Below are positions 8,571 through 16,116 of a stretch of 25,688 bases of DNA, piece by piece. The stretch is from the NCBI GenBank assembly GCA_964408455.1, contig CAYOZN010000044.1, forward strand, positions 1 to 25,688, in the 5' to 3' direction. Source of the DNA: CAYOZN01 sp964408455. GTDB taxonomy: Bacteria; Planctomycetota; Phycisphaerae; UBA1845; UTPLA1. Position 1 is the first letter of the stretch. Each line of letters opens with the position of its first letter. Under the pieces are notes generated by a model. That model saw only the letters and a program-made list of their open reading frames with translations, ran no database searches and had not been told where the DNA came from. A program made the translations under genes and the position numbers.

Positions 8571-9193
8571 TGCAATCAGAAAGATATACGGCGCGCCTCG
8601 CTATGCGGCTGCTGCTGACGCTCGTGCTCGCCCTGATGCTCAGCGGCGCCGATTGTCAGGACGGGGCGACGTTGCCGGATGTCCCCACTCCCAATTCGAA
8701 CTCGCCGGACGAACTCCCGAAGACTTGCGAACCCGCCTGCGGATTTGGCCTGGTCTGCGTCGAAGGTGATTGCACGCCGGTGACGGATCCAATGGGCGAA
8801 ATCGGCTACACAGATGACCAGACGAACGACTACGCCCCCACCCCCGATGGCAGCATCATGCCCATATTTACCTTCGGACAGGGCGGCAGCCACATGTTCG
8901 TGACGCTGCGCGTGGCCGGTCTGGATGTCCCGCCGGACGGCACGCTCGAAGTCAGCTACGAGATCACCCACACCGACGACGACTCCGAGTTGAGCGCCTT
9001 CTCCCAGTTGACGCAGTTCTCAGCCCTTGGCGAAGGCGCCTTCGAAGCCAGCCGGCGCGTGATCTTCTTGAGCGCCTTTCCCGAAGTGCTCCACGGCGAC
9101 ATCGTCCGTTGCTCGTTCGTCGTGACGTCACCGGACGACGTCACGCAGTCGGTGACGATCGAGCAGGAACTGGAATTCGACTTCCAGCAGTAA
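8570..9193 (+). CDS. Small exported protein of unknown function
   Basis: 207 residues from ATG 8570, whose A is the last base of the upstream TAA, so translation is probably coupled to the giant FG-GAP gene. An upstream in-frame start at 8462 would lie wholly inside that gene and is rejected. Residues ~10-25 (LAMRLLLTLVLALMLSG) form a signal sequence. The following ADC is not a standard lipobox because Asp precedes Cys. After a Pro/Ser/Asn-rich linker comes a Cys cluster, CEPACGFGLVCVEGDC, resembling the short disulfide knots seen near the N-terminus of many exported myxobacterial and planctomycete proteins. The remaining ~130 residues look like one beta-sandwich (VTLRVAGLDVPPDG ... VRCSFVVTSPDD). 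I recognise no named family. Overlap suggests a role alongside the giant protein. Confidence 0.82.
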   Translation: MQSERYTARLAMRLLLTLVLALMLSGADCQDGATLPDVPTPNSNSPDELPKTCEPACGFGLVCVEGDCTPVTDPMGEIGYTDDQTNDYAPTPDGSIMPIFTFGQGGSHMFVTLRVAGLDVPPDGTLEVSYEITHTDDDSELSAFSQLTQFSALGEGAFEASRRVIFLSAFPEVLHGDIVRCSFVVTSPDDVTQSVTIEQELEFDFQQ

Positions 9194-9283
9194 GGCCCCC
9201 GCTCCCGCATGCCCAAATAACCGCCGGTTTTGGGGCGCACGACCGCCATTTGCCGGCGCGAGGGCCCTGCCCCCCAGCGGCAA

Positions 9284-9296
9284 TGCCGCAATAATG
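9284..9296. other. Short inverted repeat between convergent genes
   Basis: The 129 bp between the two convergent stop codons contain a short hairpin, GCGGC-AAT-GCCGC, close to position 9290. No T-run follows on either strand, so it is a weak terminator candidate at best. Nothing else is visible in the gap. Confidence 0.25.
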
Positions 9297-9322
9297 ACAC
9301 TTAACAAGGCTGCCGGGCGATA

Positions 9323-12300
9323 TCAGTTGCCGATAAGCTCGGTCACCAGCGCCGCGGCGTCATCCTCATCCAGCACGCCGAACGGCGCCGCCAGGTCCGC
9401 ACACGCGTCGAAGAACGGCGGCTGCACCATGGCATCCACAAATCCCTGTAGATCGAGCGCATCCACGGTCCCATCACCGTTGAAGTCGCCGACTGACAGT
9501 GACGATCCCGCGTCGCCGGCGCTGAATGGACTGCAACCTCCGTCGTTGCACGCCTTCACCCAGTAGAAATAATTCGTCTGGGAGGCAGCCGTTGCATCGT
9601 CGTAGTTCGTCTGCGTCAGCCCAAGGGCGATCTGTGTTGCCGTCCCGCTGTTGTTGACCGTGTTGCGCCACACTTCGTAGGTGTCTGCCCCCGCCGCGGC
9701 CGACCAGCTCAGCGCGATCGCCCCGCAGCTCTGACCATCCTCCGCGGCGAGCCCGGTCGGGGCCGGTGGCGGCTGCGTCCCATCCTCGCAGACGATGGAT
9801 TCGATCCGCACCGCATCGACCGCCGCCTCCACGACCGATCCGCTGAGAAGATCCGATGCACGGAAGCGGATGCGGAACTGCGCCGTCAGCGGCACGAAGT
9901 CCGAAATCGTATACGACACGTGGTGCCATCCCCCCGCCACGTTCGGAATTGGCGACGTCGTCGTCGGCCCGATGATCTCCAGGTTCGTCCACGACAGCCC
10001 CGAGTTCGACGACACCTGTACGATCATCGTATCCTCGAACGGCGCGCTTCCGAACGAATTGTGATACCAGCGGGCATAACTGATCTGCGTGGCGTCGCCC
10101 ACGCTGCTCAGGTCGATGACGGGAGACGTCAGGATCGTCTCGCCGTTGTCAACGTCCGTGTCCCCGTCGGCGATTTGCGTGGCGTAGCACTGTCCCGAGC
10201 CATCGAAATCCGCCGGCGGATCGCCGCGATCGCCGTTCCCGGCCGGGATGCCGCGCTGCCAGACGCCGTTTACCGCCGCTGCCCCGCTCGGTACATTGAC
10301 GACCGACCATCCCAGGTTGGTCTCAAAGTTGTCGTGCAGCGGCACCTCCATCACGCCCACCGCCGCCGACAACAGATTGCCCGGGGCGTCGGCCGGATGG
10401 ACGACCAGCGTGCCGCCGTCGCCCATGGCGCTGATATAGAACTCGGGCGTATCGCTGCACGCCGCCGCCGGCAGCGTCGCCTGGTATTGGTCCCCACCCA
10501 TGGCCGCCAGCGGTGCCGTCGAGAATGCACCCGGCGCAAATCGATAGTGCAGCGTCGGCGAGCCGGGGACGAGTGCCTCCGCGACCGACAGAATCTGCAC
10601 GGCGATGTTCGTCGGCACAGCCGGCTCAACGAGGTCCGGCGAGCCCGCCGGCAGCGAAATGGCCAGCGCTGGCAGTTCCTGTTCCACGTCGCCCGTGGCA
10701 ATGAGTGCATAGCCCTGCACGCCCTGGTTGACGGCCGCACCCAGCACGCGCACTGTCCACGTGCCTTCCTGCGGAGAATTCAGATGAACCTGCTCGCAGT
10801 TGTTCAGCGAATCAGCCGTGCCGCCGGCGATCGACGCCCCCCCGGAAAATACGTTTCCGCGATAGAGCGTGCCGCCCGGCGCGACCACTTCCAAATTCAG
10901 ATTGTTGATCACCGGCTGGGAAGCATTGACCGCCGCCGGCGGCTCCGTCCACACCAGCGTCACCCGAAGCTGGGCCGACCCGCTGATGACACCCAGTGAG
11001 TAGGCCGAGTTCTGCCCCGTCGACAGCCCCTGCGCGTTGCGCACGTCATCCAGCACGACGAGCTTGCGCGCATCGCCCGGGAAATAGAGCCCCTCATCCA
11101 GCAACAGCCGCCCCCAGCCCTCGAGATTGCTGGGATAGCCGCTGATGCCCGTCATGTCGACCGAGCTGTTCATCAGCAACGCGCGGATCAGCGCGCCGCT
11201 CGGATTGGTGAAATCGCCGGACCCGCTCGCAACCCCGGTTGGATAATAGCCGTTCACGAAATACTGCCGCGCCAGCATCGCCGCTCCGGCCACCGCAGGA
11301 CACGCCATCGACGTCCCCGTCAGCGACGCCGTGCTGCACGAAGTGCCGTCATTCGACGAAGTCGTCAAACAGCCGGGCGCATACACCTCCGGCTTGCGGC
11401 GGCCATCCGCCGTCGGCCCCGCCCCGCCCGAACAGTGGTTCGCCTGGCTGGGCGTGTCTGCACTTGCCCCCACCGCCAGCACGTTCTTCGCGTTCTCCGG
11501 CGTCTTCAGCGAGCCTCCGTTGGTGATGGCGAAGGCAACCACGTCGTCTTCATTGTTGTACGTGAACAGATCGATGTTGCGGCACCAATTCGTGTAGGCG
11601 GTGGTGAAATCGTCGCCCCAGCTGTTCGTGTGCACCCTGGCGCCATTGTCATGGGCGAACTGGAAGCCGTCGTTCAGCGCCGTCCCGGTGTTCATGTTGC
11701 TGTAGTGTCCGGTATAGACCATCTTGCCGTCGTAGGCGATGCCCGTGTTGTCGGTGAAGCTGCCCGTCGTCGGCAACGCATTCCCGACCGCGGTGCCGGC
11801 CACGTGCGTGCCGTGCGATCCAAGCCCCGGCGTCCCCGTGAACGCCTGCACCTTGCGATGCGCGGCTCCAAACGGCACGCCGCTATGCACGAACGAGCAA
11901 TGATTCGTATCGATGTTGCTGTCGATGATGCCGACGATCTGACCGGTGCCGGTGATCCCGTTCGAATAGACCGGCGTCACATTCGTGGTGTTGCTCTGGA
12001 TGATCCACCGCGTCGTGCCGTTGCGCGGCGTCGCCTCGGACGCCTCCTCCACGAATTGAACATCGCGCAGTCCTCCGAAGTGCGGAACATCCTCAAGCGC
12101 AAGTGACGCGGTAATCACCACCTGGTCGCCCAGGACGCCGAGATGTTCTACTTCCAGGCTCTTGATGCCATCCAGCTCGCGCAACGTGGCATCCGCCGTC
12201 TTGCGGCTGAATAGCGTCACGTGGACCAGCACCCGACCTGCCGCGGCCAGTGCCTGCCGCTCTTCCGTGTCGAATGCCACGCCATCCTGAAAGAACCGCC

Positions 12301-12703
12301 GGCCGATCTCCGGGCTCAGCCGCCACTCGTCCCGATACTCTCCCACCCAGCGCACCGCCGGAATCGCCGCCAGCCCCGCCGCATCCGCCCCCTTCAGATC
12401 GGCCAGATACGCAAAGGCCGGAAGATAGTCCCCCAGCACCACGCCGGCATTCTCGATCTGAGCGCGCACGTCGGGCGTAATCGGCGCATTCAGTTGCAGC
12501 ACGTACACGGCTTCCGGCTCAAACGCGGGAGCAGTCGCTTCCAGCAGATTGGGTAGCGCGTCCGTCTCGATCGTGGACCCGCTCAAGTACAGGCGGCCCG
12601 CCGTCACCGGATCCGCCGCCACTTGCGGCGCAGGCCCCTGTGCCGCGACAACCGAGGTAAAAATCAAGGAAAGACAGGTGTAGGTCCCGCTCCGAATTGC
12701 CAT
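9323..12703 (-). CDS. Secreted subtilisin-like (S8) protease with Fn3 and dockerin modules
   Basis: 1126 residues from ATG 12703 (AAGGG 7 nt upstream; the GTG three bases earlier is less well placed). A signal peptide of ~20 residues precedes a propeptide-like region (~30-225). The catalytic triad is visible: Asp261 (VGIIDSNID), His297 (GSHGTHVAGT) and Ser465 (LTGTSMACP), with oxyanion Asn395 (AITNGG). The arrangement resembles KP-43-type S8 proteases, with a beta-barrel after the catalytic domain (~550-675). Next come an Ig-like region (~680-785), a MAM-like jelly roll (~790-972), an Fn3 domain (~980-1070) and a dockerin (~1072-1126: DFNGDGTVDALDLQGFV, then ADLAAPFGVLDEDDAAALV). The second dockerin repeat lacks the usual calcium Asp/Asn ligands. 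Probably an extracellular, surface-assembled endopeptidase; substrate unknown. Confidence 0.93.
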   Translation of the reverse strand: MAIRSGTYTCLSLIFTSVVAAQGPAPQVAADPVTAGRLYLSGSTIETDALPNLLEATAPAFEPEAVYVLQLNAPITPDVRAQIENAGVVLGDYLPAFAYLADLKGADAAGLAAIPAVRWVGEYRDEWRLSPEIGRRFFQDGVAFDTEERQALAAAGRVLVHVTLFSRKTADATLRELDGIKSLEVEHLGVLGDQVVITASLALEDVPHFGGLRDVQFVEEASEATPRNGTTRWIIQSNTTNVTPVYSNGITGTGQIVGIIDSNIDTNHCSFVHSGVPFGAAHRKVQAFTGTPGLGSHGTHVAGTAVGNALPTTGSFTDNTGIAYDGKMVYTGHYSNMNTGTALNDGFQFAHDNGARVHTNSWGDDFTTAYTNWCRNIDLFTYNNEDDVVAFAITNGGSLKTPENAKNVLAVGASADTPSQANHCSGGAGPTADGRRKPEVYAPGCLTTSSNDGTSCSTASLTGTSMACPAVAGAAMLARQYFVNGYYPTGVASGSGDFTNPSGALIRALLMNSSVDMTGISGYPSNLEGWGRLLLDEGLYFPGDARKLVVLDDVRNAQGLSTGQNSAYSLGVISGSAQLRVTLVWTEPPAAVNASQPVINNLNLEVVAPGGTLYRGNVFSGGASIAGGTADSLNNCEQVHLNSPQEGTWTVRVLGAAVNQGVQGYALIATGDVEQELPALAISLPAGSPDLVEPAVPTNIAVQILSVAEALVPGSPTLHYRFAPGAFSTAPLAAMGGDQYQATLPAAACSDTPEFYISAMGDGGTLVVHPADAPGNLLSAAVGVMEVPLHDNFETNLGWSVVNVPSGAAAVNGVWQRGIPAGNGDRGDPPADFDGSGQCYATQIADGDTDVDNGETILTSPVIDLSSVGDATQISYARWYHNSFGSAPFEDTMIVQVSSNSGLSWTNLEIIGPTTTSPIPNVAGGWHHVSYTISDFVPLTAQFRIRFRASDLLSGSVVEAAVDAVRIESIVCEDGTQPPPAPTGLAAEDGQSCGAIALSWSAAAGADTYEVWRNTVNNSGTATQIALGLTQTNYDDATAASQTNYFYWVKACNDGGCSPFSAGDAGSSLSVGDFNGDGTVDALDLQGFVDAMVQPPFFDACADLAAPFGVLDEDDAAALVTELIGN

Positions 12704-12793
12704 CACACTACCCTTAGATTGAAGCCGCGCACGCCGCGCAAGAATGAGTACGAGCCTCCACTTAATCGATGTGCGCTACCCCACTCGTTTCAC

Positions 12794-12822
12794 TCGCGCC
12801 CGGGCTGGGGAAGCCCGCGCGA
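12794..12822. repeat. Bulged palindrome in the protease leader
   Basis: TCGCGC (12794-12799) pairs with GCGCGA (12817-12822), and GGGCT/AGCCC pairs inside it, with a two-base bulge and a 5-nt loop. It lies in the transcribed leader predicted for the minus-strand protease. It could be a leader structure or one copy of a dispersed palindrome. Confidence 0.5.
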
Positions 12823-12840
12823 CTTGGCTCGCAGGCAGCC

Positions 12841-12868
12841 ATTATAAGCCCGTCGGCCCGCCGGTCAT
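12841..12868 (-). promoter_or_regulatory. Probable promoter of the S8 protease
   Basis: On the minus strand a perfect TATAAT (12841-12846) lies 16 bp after ATGACC (12863-12868, 4/6 to the -35 consensus). Transcription would begin near 12834, leaving a leader of about 130 nt that contains the palindrome at 12794-12822. Confidence 0.45.
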
Positions 12869-12917
12869 ACTCCCGGGGCCGGATCGCGGCCGCTCGCGTG
12901 CCGATTTTTCGCGAAGT

Positions 12918-12947
12918 TTTACGCGCGGCCGCTTCCGGTCCTAAAAT
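12918..12947 (+). promoter_or_regulatory. Probable promoter of the MORN_2 lipoprotein
   Basis: TTTACG (12918-12923) and TAAAAT (12942-12947) are 18 bp apart, matching the -35 at 4/6 and the -10 at 5/6. The predicted start is near 12954, with a leader of about 43 nt containing AGGGAG (12982-12987), 9 nt before the ATG. Confidence 0.45.
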
Positions 12948-12996
12948 GATCCGTCGGCGAACCTGTCCGTTGCATGTTTCCAGGGAGCGATGAGCG

Positions 12997-13386
12997 ATGT
13001 CGAGACCCGGCCGCATTCTCACAGCAGGCCTCCTGGCCGCGACAATTCTACTGCCCGCCGGATGCCAGAAATCCGAGGATTGGGTCAAGCGTGAGGAATT
13101 CTACGCAGACGGCACGCTCAAATCGTCCGTCCACGTCAAGATGCTCAACGGACGCGAGGTCCCCGTTGGAGAATTCAAAACCTTCTATTCCAGCGGCAAA
13201 CCGGAAAGCGTGACCGAATTCGTCAACGGCAGGCGGCAGGGAAAGCACGTGCTGTACTTTGAAGACGGCCGCGTCAAGGCATCGGGCGAATACCACGACG
13301 GCGCCCCGCACGGCACCTGGACCGAAACGGATGAAAACGGAAAGACCACGACCACGAAGTACGAATATGGCAAACGCGTGGGATGA
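12997..13386 (+). CDS. MORN_2 (YwqK-like) repeat lipoprotein
   Basis: 129 residues. A classic lipoprotein signal (RILTAGLLAATILLPAGC) gives Cys23 as the lipidated residue. About four MORN_2-type repeats follow, with the pattern [EF]-x-x-F-Y-x-x-G-x-x-[KE]: REEFYADGTLK, FKTFYSSGKPE, HVLYFEDGRVKASGEYHDG, and TWTETDENGKTT. Databases often label this repeat family 'antitoxin component YwqK', but the Bacillus assignment rests on context and nothing here supports a toxin-antitoxin role. A probable envelope lipoprotein of unknown function. Its stop lies 6 bp from the stop of the convergent VWA gene, with no terminator between them. Confidence 0.88.
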   Translation: MSRPGRILTAGLLAATILLPAGCQKSEDWVKREEFYADGTLKSSVHVKMLNGREVPVGEFKTFYSSGKPESVTEFVNGRRQGKHVLYFEDGRVKASGEYHDGAPHGTWTETDENGKTTTTKYEYGKRVG

Positions 13387-13392
13387 TGCGCA

Positions 13393-15165
13393 CTAGCCGA
13401 TGATCGTTCTCCGCCGCCGGATGTAATCCCAGACGACGTATCGATCCAGGTCTCTCCCGCCCACAAAGAACACCCGCCCCGTCGTGCTCTCCGCCAGCCG
13501 ATGGGCAAATCGCACATCCTCTTCCGACTGGCCCCAGCTCGACAGCAGAAAAATGTTGATCGTGATGCCCTGCTCCTTGCAGAGCAGGCCCTCCCGCAGC
13601 GTAAACGCCTCGGTCCGCTCGTCCGGCGGATAGAGCAGGTACAGCCAGTTGCCCTCGAAGTGCGCCGTCGGCAGGCCGTCCGTAATCAGGATGATGCTGC
13701 GATTCGGCGTATCCTGCACCTGAAGCATCTGCCGGGCGATGCCCAGCGACCGCTGGATGTTGGTGAAGTGCGGCGGGATGTCGCGCTCCCCGATGCGTTC
13801 GTCGCTCATGTCTGCCTTCAGCCGCACCCAGGGATCGTGAATCGTGACCGGCTTGGGCAACAGGGCGGGCACCTCGCTGATGTGCCGCCGCCGCGGCAGC
13901 GTCGCCAGTTCGACGAAATCGACGTAATCGCCGGGGTATTGCGAGCGGATGAGCCCGTGTAGCGCCAGTGCCATTCGTTTGACGTTAATGTAGAGCCCCC
14001 CGTACCGCATCGACCCGCTCATGTCCATGCACACCACGGTCGCGCACTTGGGCGTGTTCCGCGTCACGTGGATTTCGATGTCCTCCGGCAGCATGCGCAA
14101 GCGCCGCCCTGCCCCCATGCCGCGTGTGGGAACGCCGGGCGCCGTCCGACCCTCGCGGATCATCGCGTTCGTCACGCTCGCCACCACGTCCATGTTGGCC
14201 AGCGAATCGCCGAACTCGTACGCCTTCGTCCGCTGCATCTCCACCGCCCCGTCCCCGGTGATCTCCTGCGCATGCCGGCCGCTCTTGGCCGCCTGAAGAT
14301 CTGCAAAAATGCGATCGAGCAGTTTCGACTGGAAGATCCGCATCGCCTTCGGCGTCAGCGAGTAGCCGCGGCCATCCTGCTGAATCCCCTGCTCGGCCGC
14401 CAGCGCCTCCAGAAGCTGGCGCACCTGCTCCTGCATCTGCTGCAAGTCGCCCATCTGCTCCTCATCCGCGAACTGCGCCAGCGCGTCCATGTCAATGAGG
14501 TACAGCTTGGCATTTTTCGCCGCCTCTTCGAGCTGCTTGATCAGCCGGTCGATCGTCTCCAGCTCCTCCTTGATCTCGATCGCCTTCGGCACATCCATCG
14601 CCTGCCTGCCGGTGAACGCGTACTTCGCCGCCAGCTCCTCGACTTCGTACCGTTCGCCGATGCGCTCCATCAGCGCCAGCACGCGCTTCGCAAACTCGCT
14701 CTGCTCCCCCGCCCGATACCACAGCCGCTCCAGCCCCGGCAGATGCTCCTGCTTTACCGCCTTTTGGAACGCAACTTCCATCCCCTTCGGCGGCGTGCAT
14801 CGCTTCACCGCCTGCTGCACGTTTTCGATCGCCTCCTTGCGCGGCGGCGCCACGTCATACGTCGAGAGAATCTTCCGCTTGCGTTCCTCCAGCATCGCCA
14901 GCAAAGACGCAATGCTGGGTCCCAGCCCGCGAATCTGCGACGGATCGATCTCCACCGCCTCCGCCAGCTGCTCCGGCGTGAGGCCCCGCATCGTGCCGTA
15001 GGTCATCAAATGATCAAACGCGGGCGTCACCAGGTCGGCTCGCTCCGCGGCGGGCATCGGGAACCGCTGTGGGTCGTACCCGCGATAGGTGTGAATCAGC
15101 CCGCCCGCCGCGCGGCGGCCCACCGGCAATTCACCGGTGTCACGATCTGGAGGGTTGTTTTCCAT
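13393..15165 (-). CDS. VWA-domain protein with long helical N-terminal region
   Basis: 590 residues from ATG 15165. The longer frame starting at 15234 would extend further into the small upstream gene. The N-terminal ~360 residues are charged and helical (IKEELETIDRLIKQLEEAAK, LQQMQEQVRQLLEALAAEQ). They are followed by a VWA domain with a complete MIDAS: DMSGSM at 381-386, the HFTNIQ threonine, and ITDG further on. The overall form, starting with a TYRGYDPQ-like motif, matches a bacterial family of cytosolic VWA proteins that usually sits beside a MoxR AAA+ ATPase and is thought to act as a metal-dependent adaptor. No MoxR gene is present here. The start lies 26 nt inside the preceding small gene and no Shine-Dalgarno is visible, so translation is probably coupled. 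Convergent with the MORN_2 gene. Confidence 0.88.
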   Translation of the reverse strand: MENNPPDRDTGELPVGRRAAGGLIHTYRGYDPQRFPMPAAERADLVTPAFDHLMTYGTMRGLTPEQLAEAVEIDPSQIRGLGPSIASLLAMLEERKRKILSTYDVAPPRKEAIENVQQAVKRCTPPKGMEVAFQKAVKQEHLPGLERLWYRAGEQSEFAKRVLALMERIGERYEVEELAAKYAFTGRQAMDVPKAIEIKEELETIDRLIKQLEEAAKNAKLYLIDMDALAQFADEEQMGDLQQMQEQVRQLLEALAAEQGIQQDGRGYSLTPKAMRIFQSKLLDRIFADLQAAKSGRHAQEITGDGAVEMQRTKAYEFGDSLANMDVVASVTNAMIREGRTAPGVPTRGMGAGRRLRMLPEDIEIHVTRNTPKCATVVCMDMSGSMRYGGLYINVKRMALALHGLIRSQYPGDYVDFVELATLPRRRHISEVPALLPKPVTIHDPWVRLKADMSDERIGERDIPPHFTNIQRSLGIARQMLQVQDTPNRSIILITDGLPTAHFEGNWLYLLYPPDERTEAFTLREGLLCKEQGITINIFLLSSWGQSEEDVRFAHRLAESTTGRVFFVGGRDLDRYVVWDYIRRRRTIIG

Positions 15166-15346
15166 GAATAAATTCGAGGGCTTCGGGATCGGTGGGTTCG
15201 ATCCAAATGACTCGGCCATTCCTCCAGACTGCAATAGCCTGCCCGAGCATGAAGTGACGCCTTACCGCGCCAGCGGTTGCGCGGCGCACCGCTTCGTCTA
15301 TGTCGCGCTTGTTGCCTCCCGGCGGCGATACGCTTTCTTCATGCAT
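15140..15346 (-). CDS. Small protein downstream of zeta-like kinase, putative partner
   Basis: 68 residues. ATG 15346 overlaps the kinase stop codon by 8 nt (ATGCATGA), and the 3' end overlaps the VWA start by 26 nt. The sequence has a disordered start, a basic helix (DEAVRRATAGAVRRHFMLGQ), then a short strand pair (IAVWRNGRVIWIEP) and a basic end. I recall similar short proteins next to zeta-type ATPases, with an A-x-R-x-H...LG-x-x-I-x-VWR-x-G-x-V pattern. It resembles neither epsilon nor the HTH antitoxin PezA. A role as neutraliser or cofactor of the kinase is inference from position. A longer in-frame start at 15406 lies inside the kinase gene and is rejected. Confidence 0.75.
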   Translation of the reverse strand: MHEESVSPPGGNKRDIDEAVRRATAGAVRRHFMLGQAIAVWRNGRVIWIEPTDPEALEFIHGKQPSRS

Positions 15347-15950
15347 ATTGCAACTCCAGATTATGCCAAAGCGGGGCATCAACAACTTTCGGCTCAGCAC
15401 CGCCACTCGCTATCAACCGGGCGCCGTCGCTTCCAGAGTTATCATAAAAGCGCCAGTCGTGACAAACCTGTCGGTACAACCGGAAGAAATTTTCCAGCCC
15501 TCGATTATAGCGGCGGCGCACAATGTCTTCGGGAACATGGTGTCCCCCGGATCTCACGCGCTCCTGCACGCGTGAAATCGCCAGCTCCGCAGAAGCAAGC
15601 CACAAAATCACAATCGTGACTTCGTAGCAGGATTGCCGCAGTGCCGTGAGCCGCGAAACGAAGCTTCGACTAGCCAGGGTCGTTTCGAAGGCGAAGCTCA
15701 GCCGTTGTTCGGCAAGCACATCGAGTCGCCTGAGCATGATCTCGCCGGCGGCAAGCGCGACGGTTTCGGGCCTGAATCCCGAGATTCCACTCGCAATCGT
15801 GTCGGCGTTGACATACTCGTTGACCGCAAGTGCACCTTGGAGAAGCACCGGGGCAACCGTCGATTTGCCTGCGCCGTTCGGACCGCCAATTACGACGACT
15901 GCGGGGTTCGCAGGCGGTTCTGCTGGTCCGAAATTCTCCAAACTGCTCAT
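15339..15950 (-). CDS. Zeta-toxin-type P-loop kinase
   Basis: 203 residues. The Walker A motif GGPNGAGKST is at ~22-31, then NADTIASG (the Asp positioned like the catalytic Asp of zeta/PezT), FAFETTLAS (E-x-T substrate motif) and RRRYNRGLENF (arginines in the phosphate-binding lid). These are the family landmarks of zeta toxins, which phosphorylate UDP-N-acetylglucosamine and block cell wall synthesis. Many chromosomal relatives are untested and may phosphorylate other small molecules. Length is near that of minimal zeta domains (~200-290). No epsilon or PezA gene lies upstream; instead a small gene overlaps the 3' end. The ATG at 15950 has no Shine-Dalgarno and lies 8 nt after a perfect TATAAT. 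Confidence 0.87.
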   Translation of the reverse strand: MSSLENFGPAEPPANPAVVVIGGPNGAGKSTVAPVLLQGALAVNEYVNADTIASGISGFRPETVALAAGEIMLRRLDVLAEQRLSFAFETTLASRSFVSRLTALRQSCYEVTIVILWLASAELAISRVQERVRSGGHHVPEDIVRRRYNRGLENFFRLYRQVCHDWRFYDNSGSDGARLIASGGAEPKVVDAPLWHNLELQYA

Positions 15951-15958
15951 TGCGTCCG

Positions 15959-15964
15959 ATTATA
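15959..15964 (-). promoter_or_regulatory. Perfect -10 box almost touching the kinase start
   Basis: On the minus strand TATAAT (15959-15964) is followed by CGGACGCA and then ATG 15950. A start 7 nt after the -10 would fall 0-2 nt before the ATG, giving an essentially leaderless mRNA. No clear -35 is seen at 16-18 bp spacing. Confidence 0.5.
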
Positions 15965-16116
15965 ACGAGTGCCTGGCGACTCGGCGTTAAGACGATCATC
16001 GCAGCAACTGTGATCTGATGAGCGGCCGCAAGACTCTGCCGAAAGCACATTTGGAAAACAGCCGACGAATGTCGCGGATTCTGTTATTTCTCTTGGACAA
16101 GAGCAGGAGCTTCGCC

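Noticed and set aside
9920..10999. 359-residue frame opposite the S8 protease
   Set aside because: The minus strand carries a continuous protease with Fn3 and dockerin domains; this frame is Arg-rich and featureless.
12997..13386. Antitoxin role for the MORN_2 protein
   Set aside because: The YwqK 'antitoxin' label is a database habit. The protein has a lipoprotein signal and no toxin gene is paired with it.
14068..15171. 367-residue Arg/Leu-rich frame opposite the VWA gene
   Set aside because: Low-complexity Arg/Leu/His composition, typical of antisense reading of helical coding DNA.
16018..16116. N-terminal extension of ugd from 16018
   Set aside because: The 33 extra residues are not part of the family and an AGGAG site sits just before ATG 16117.
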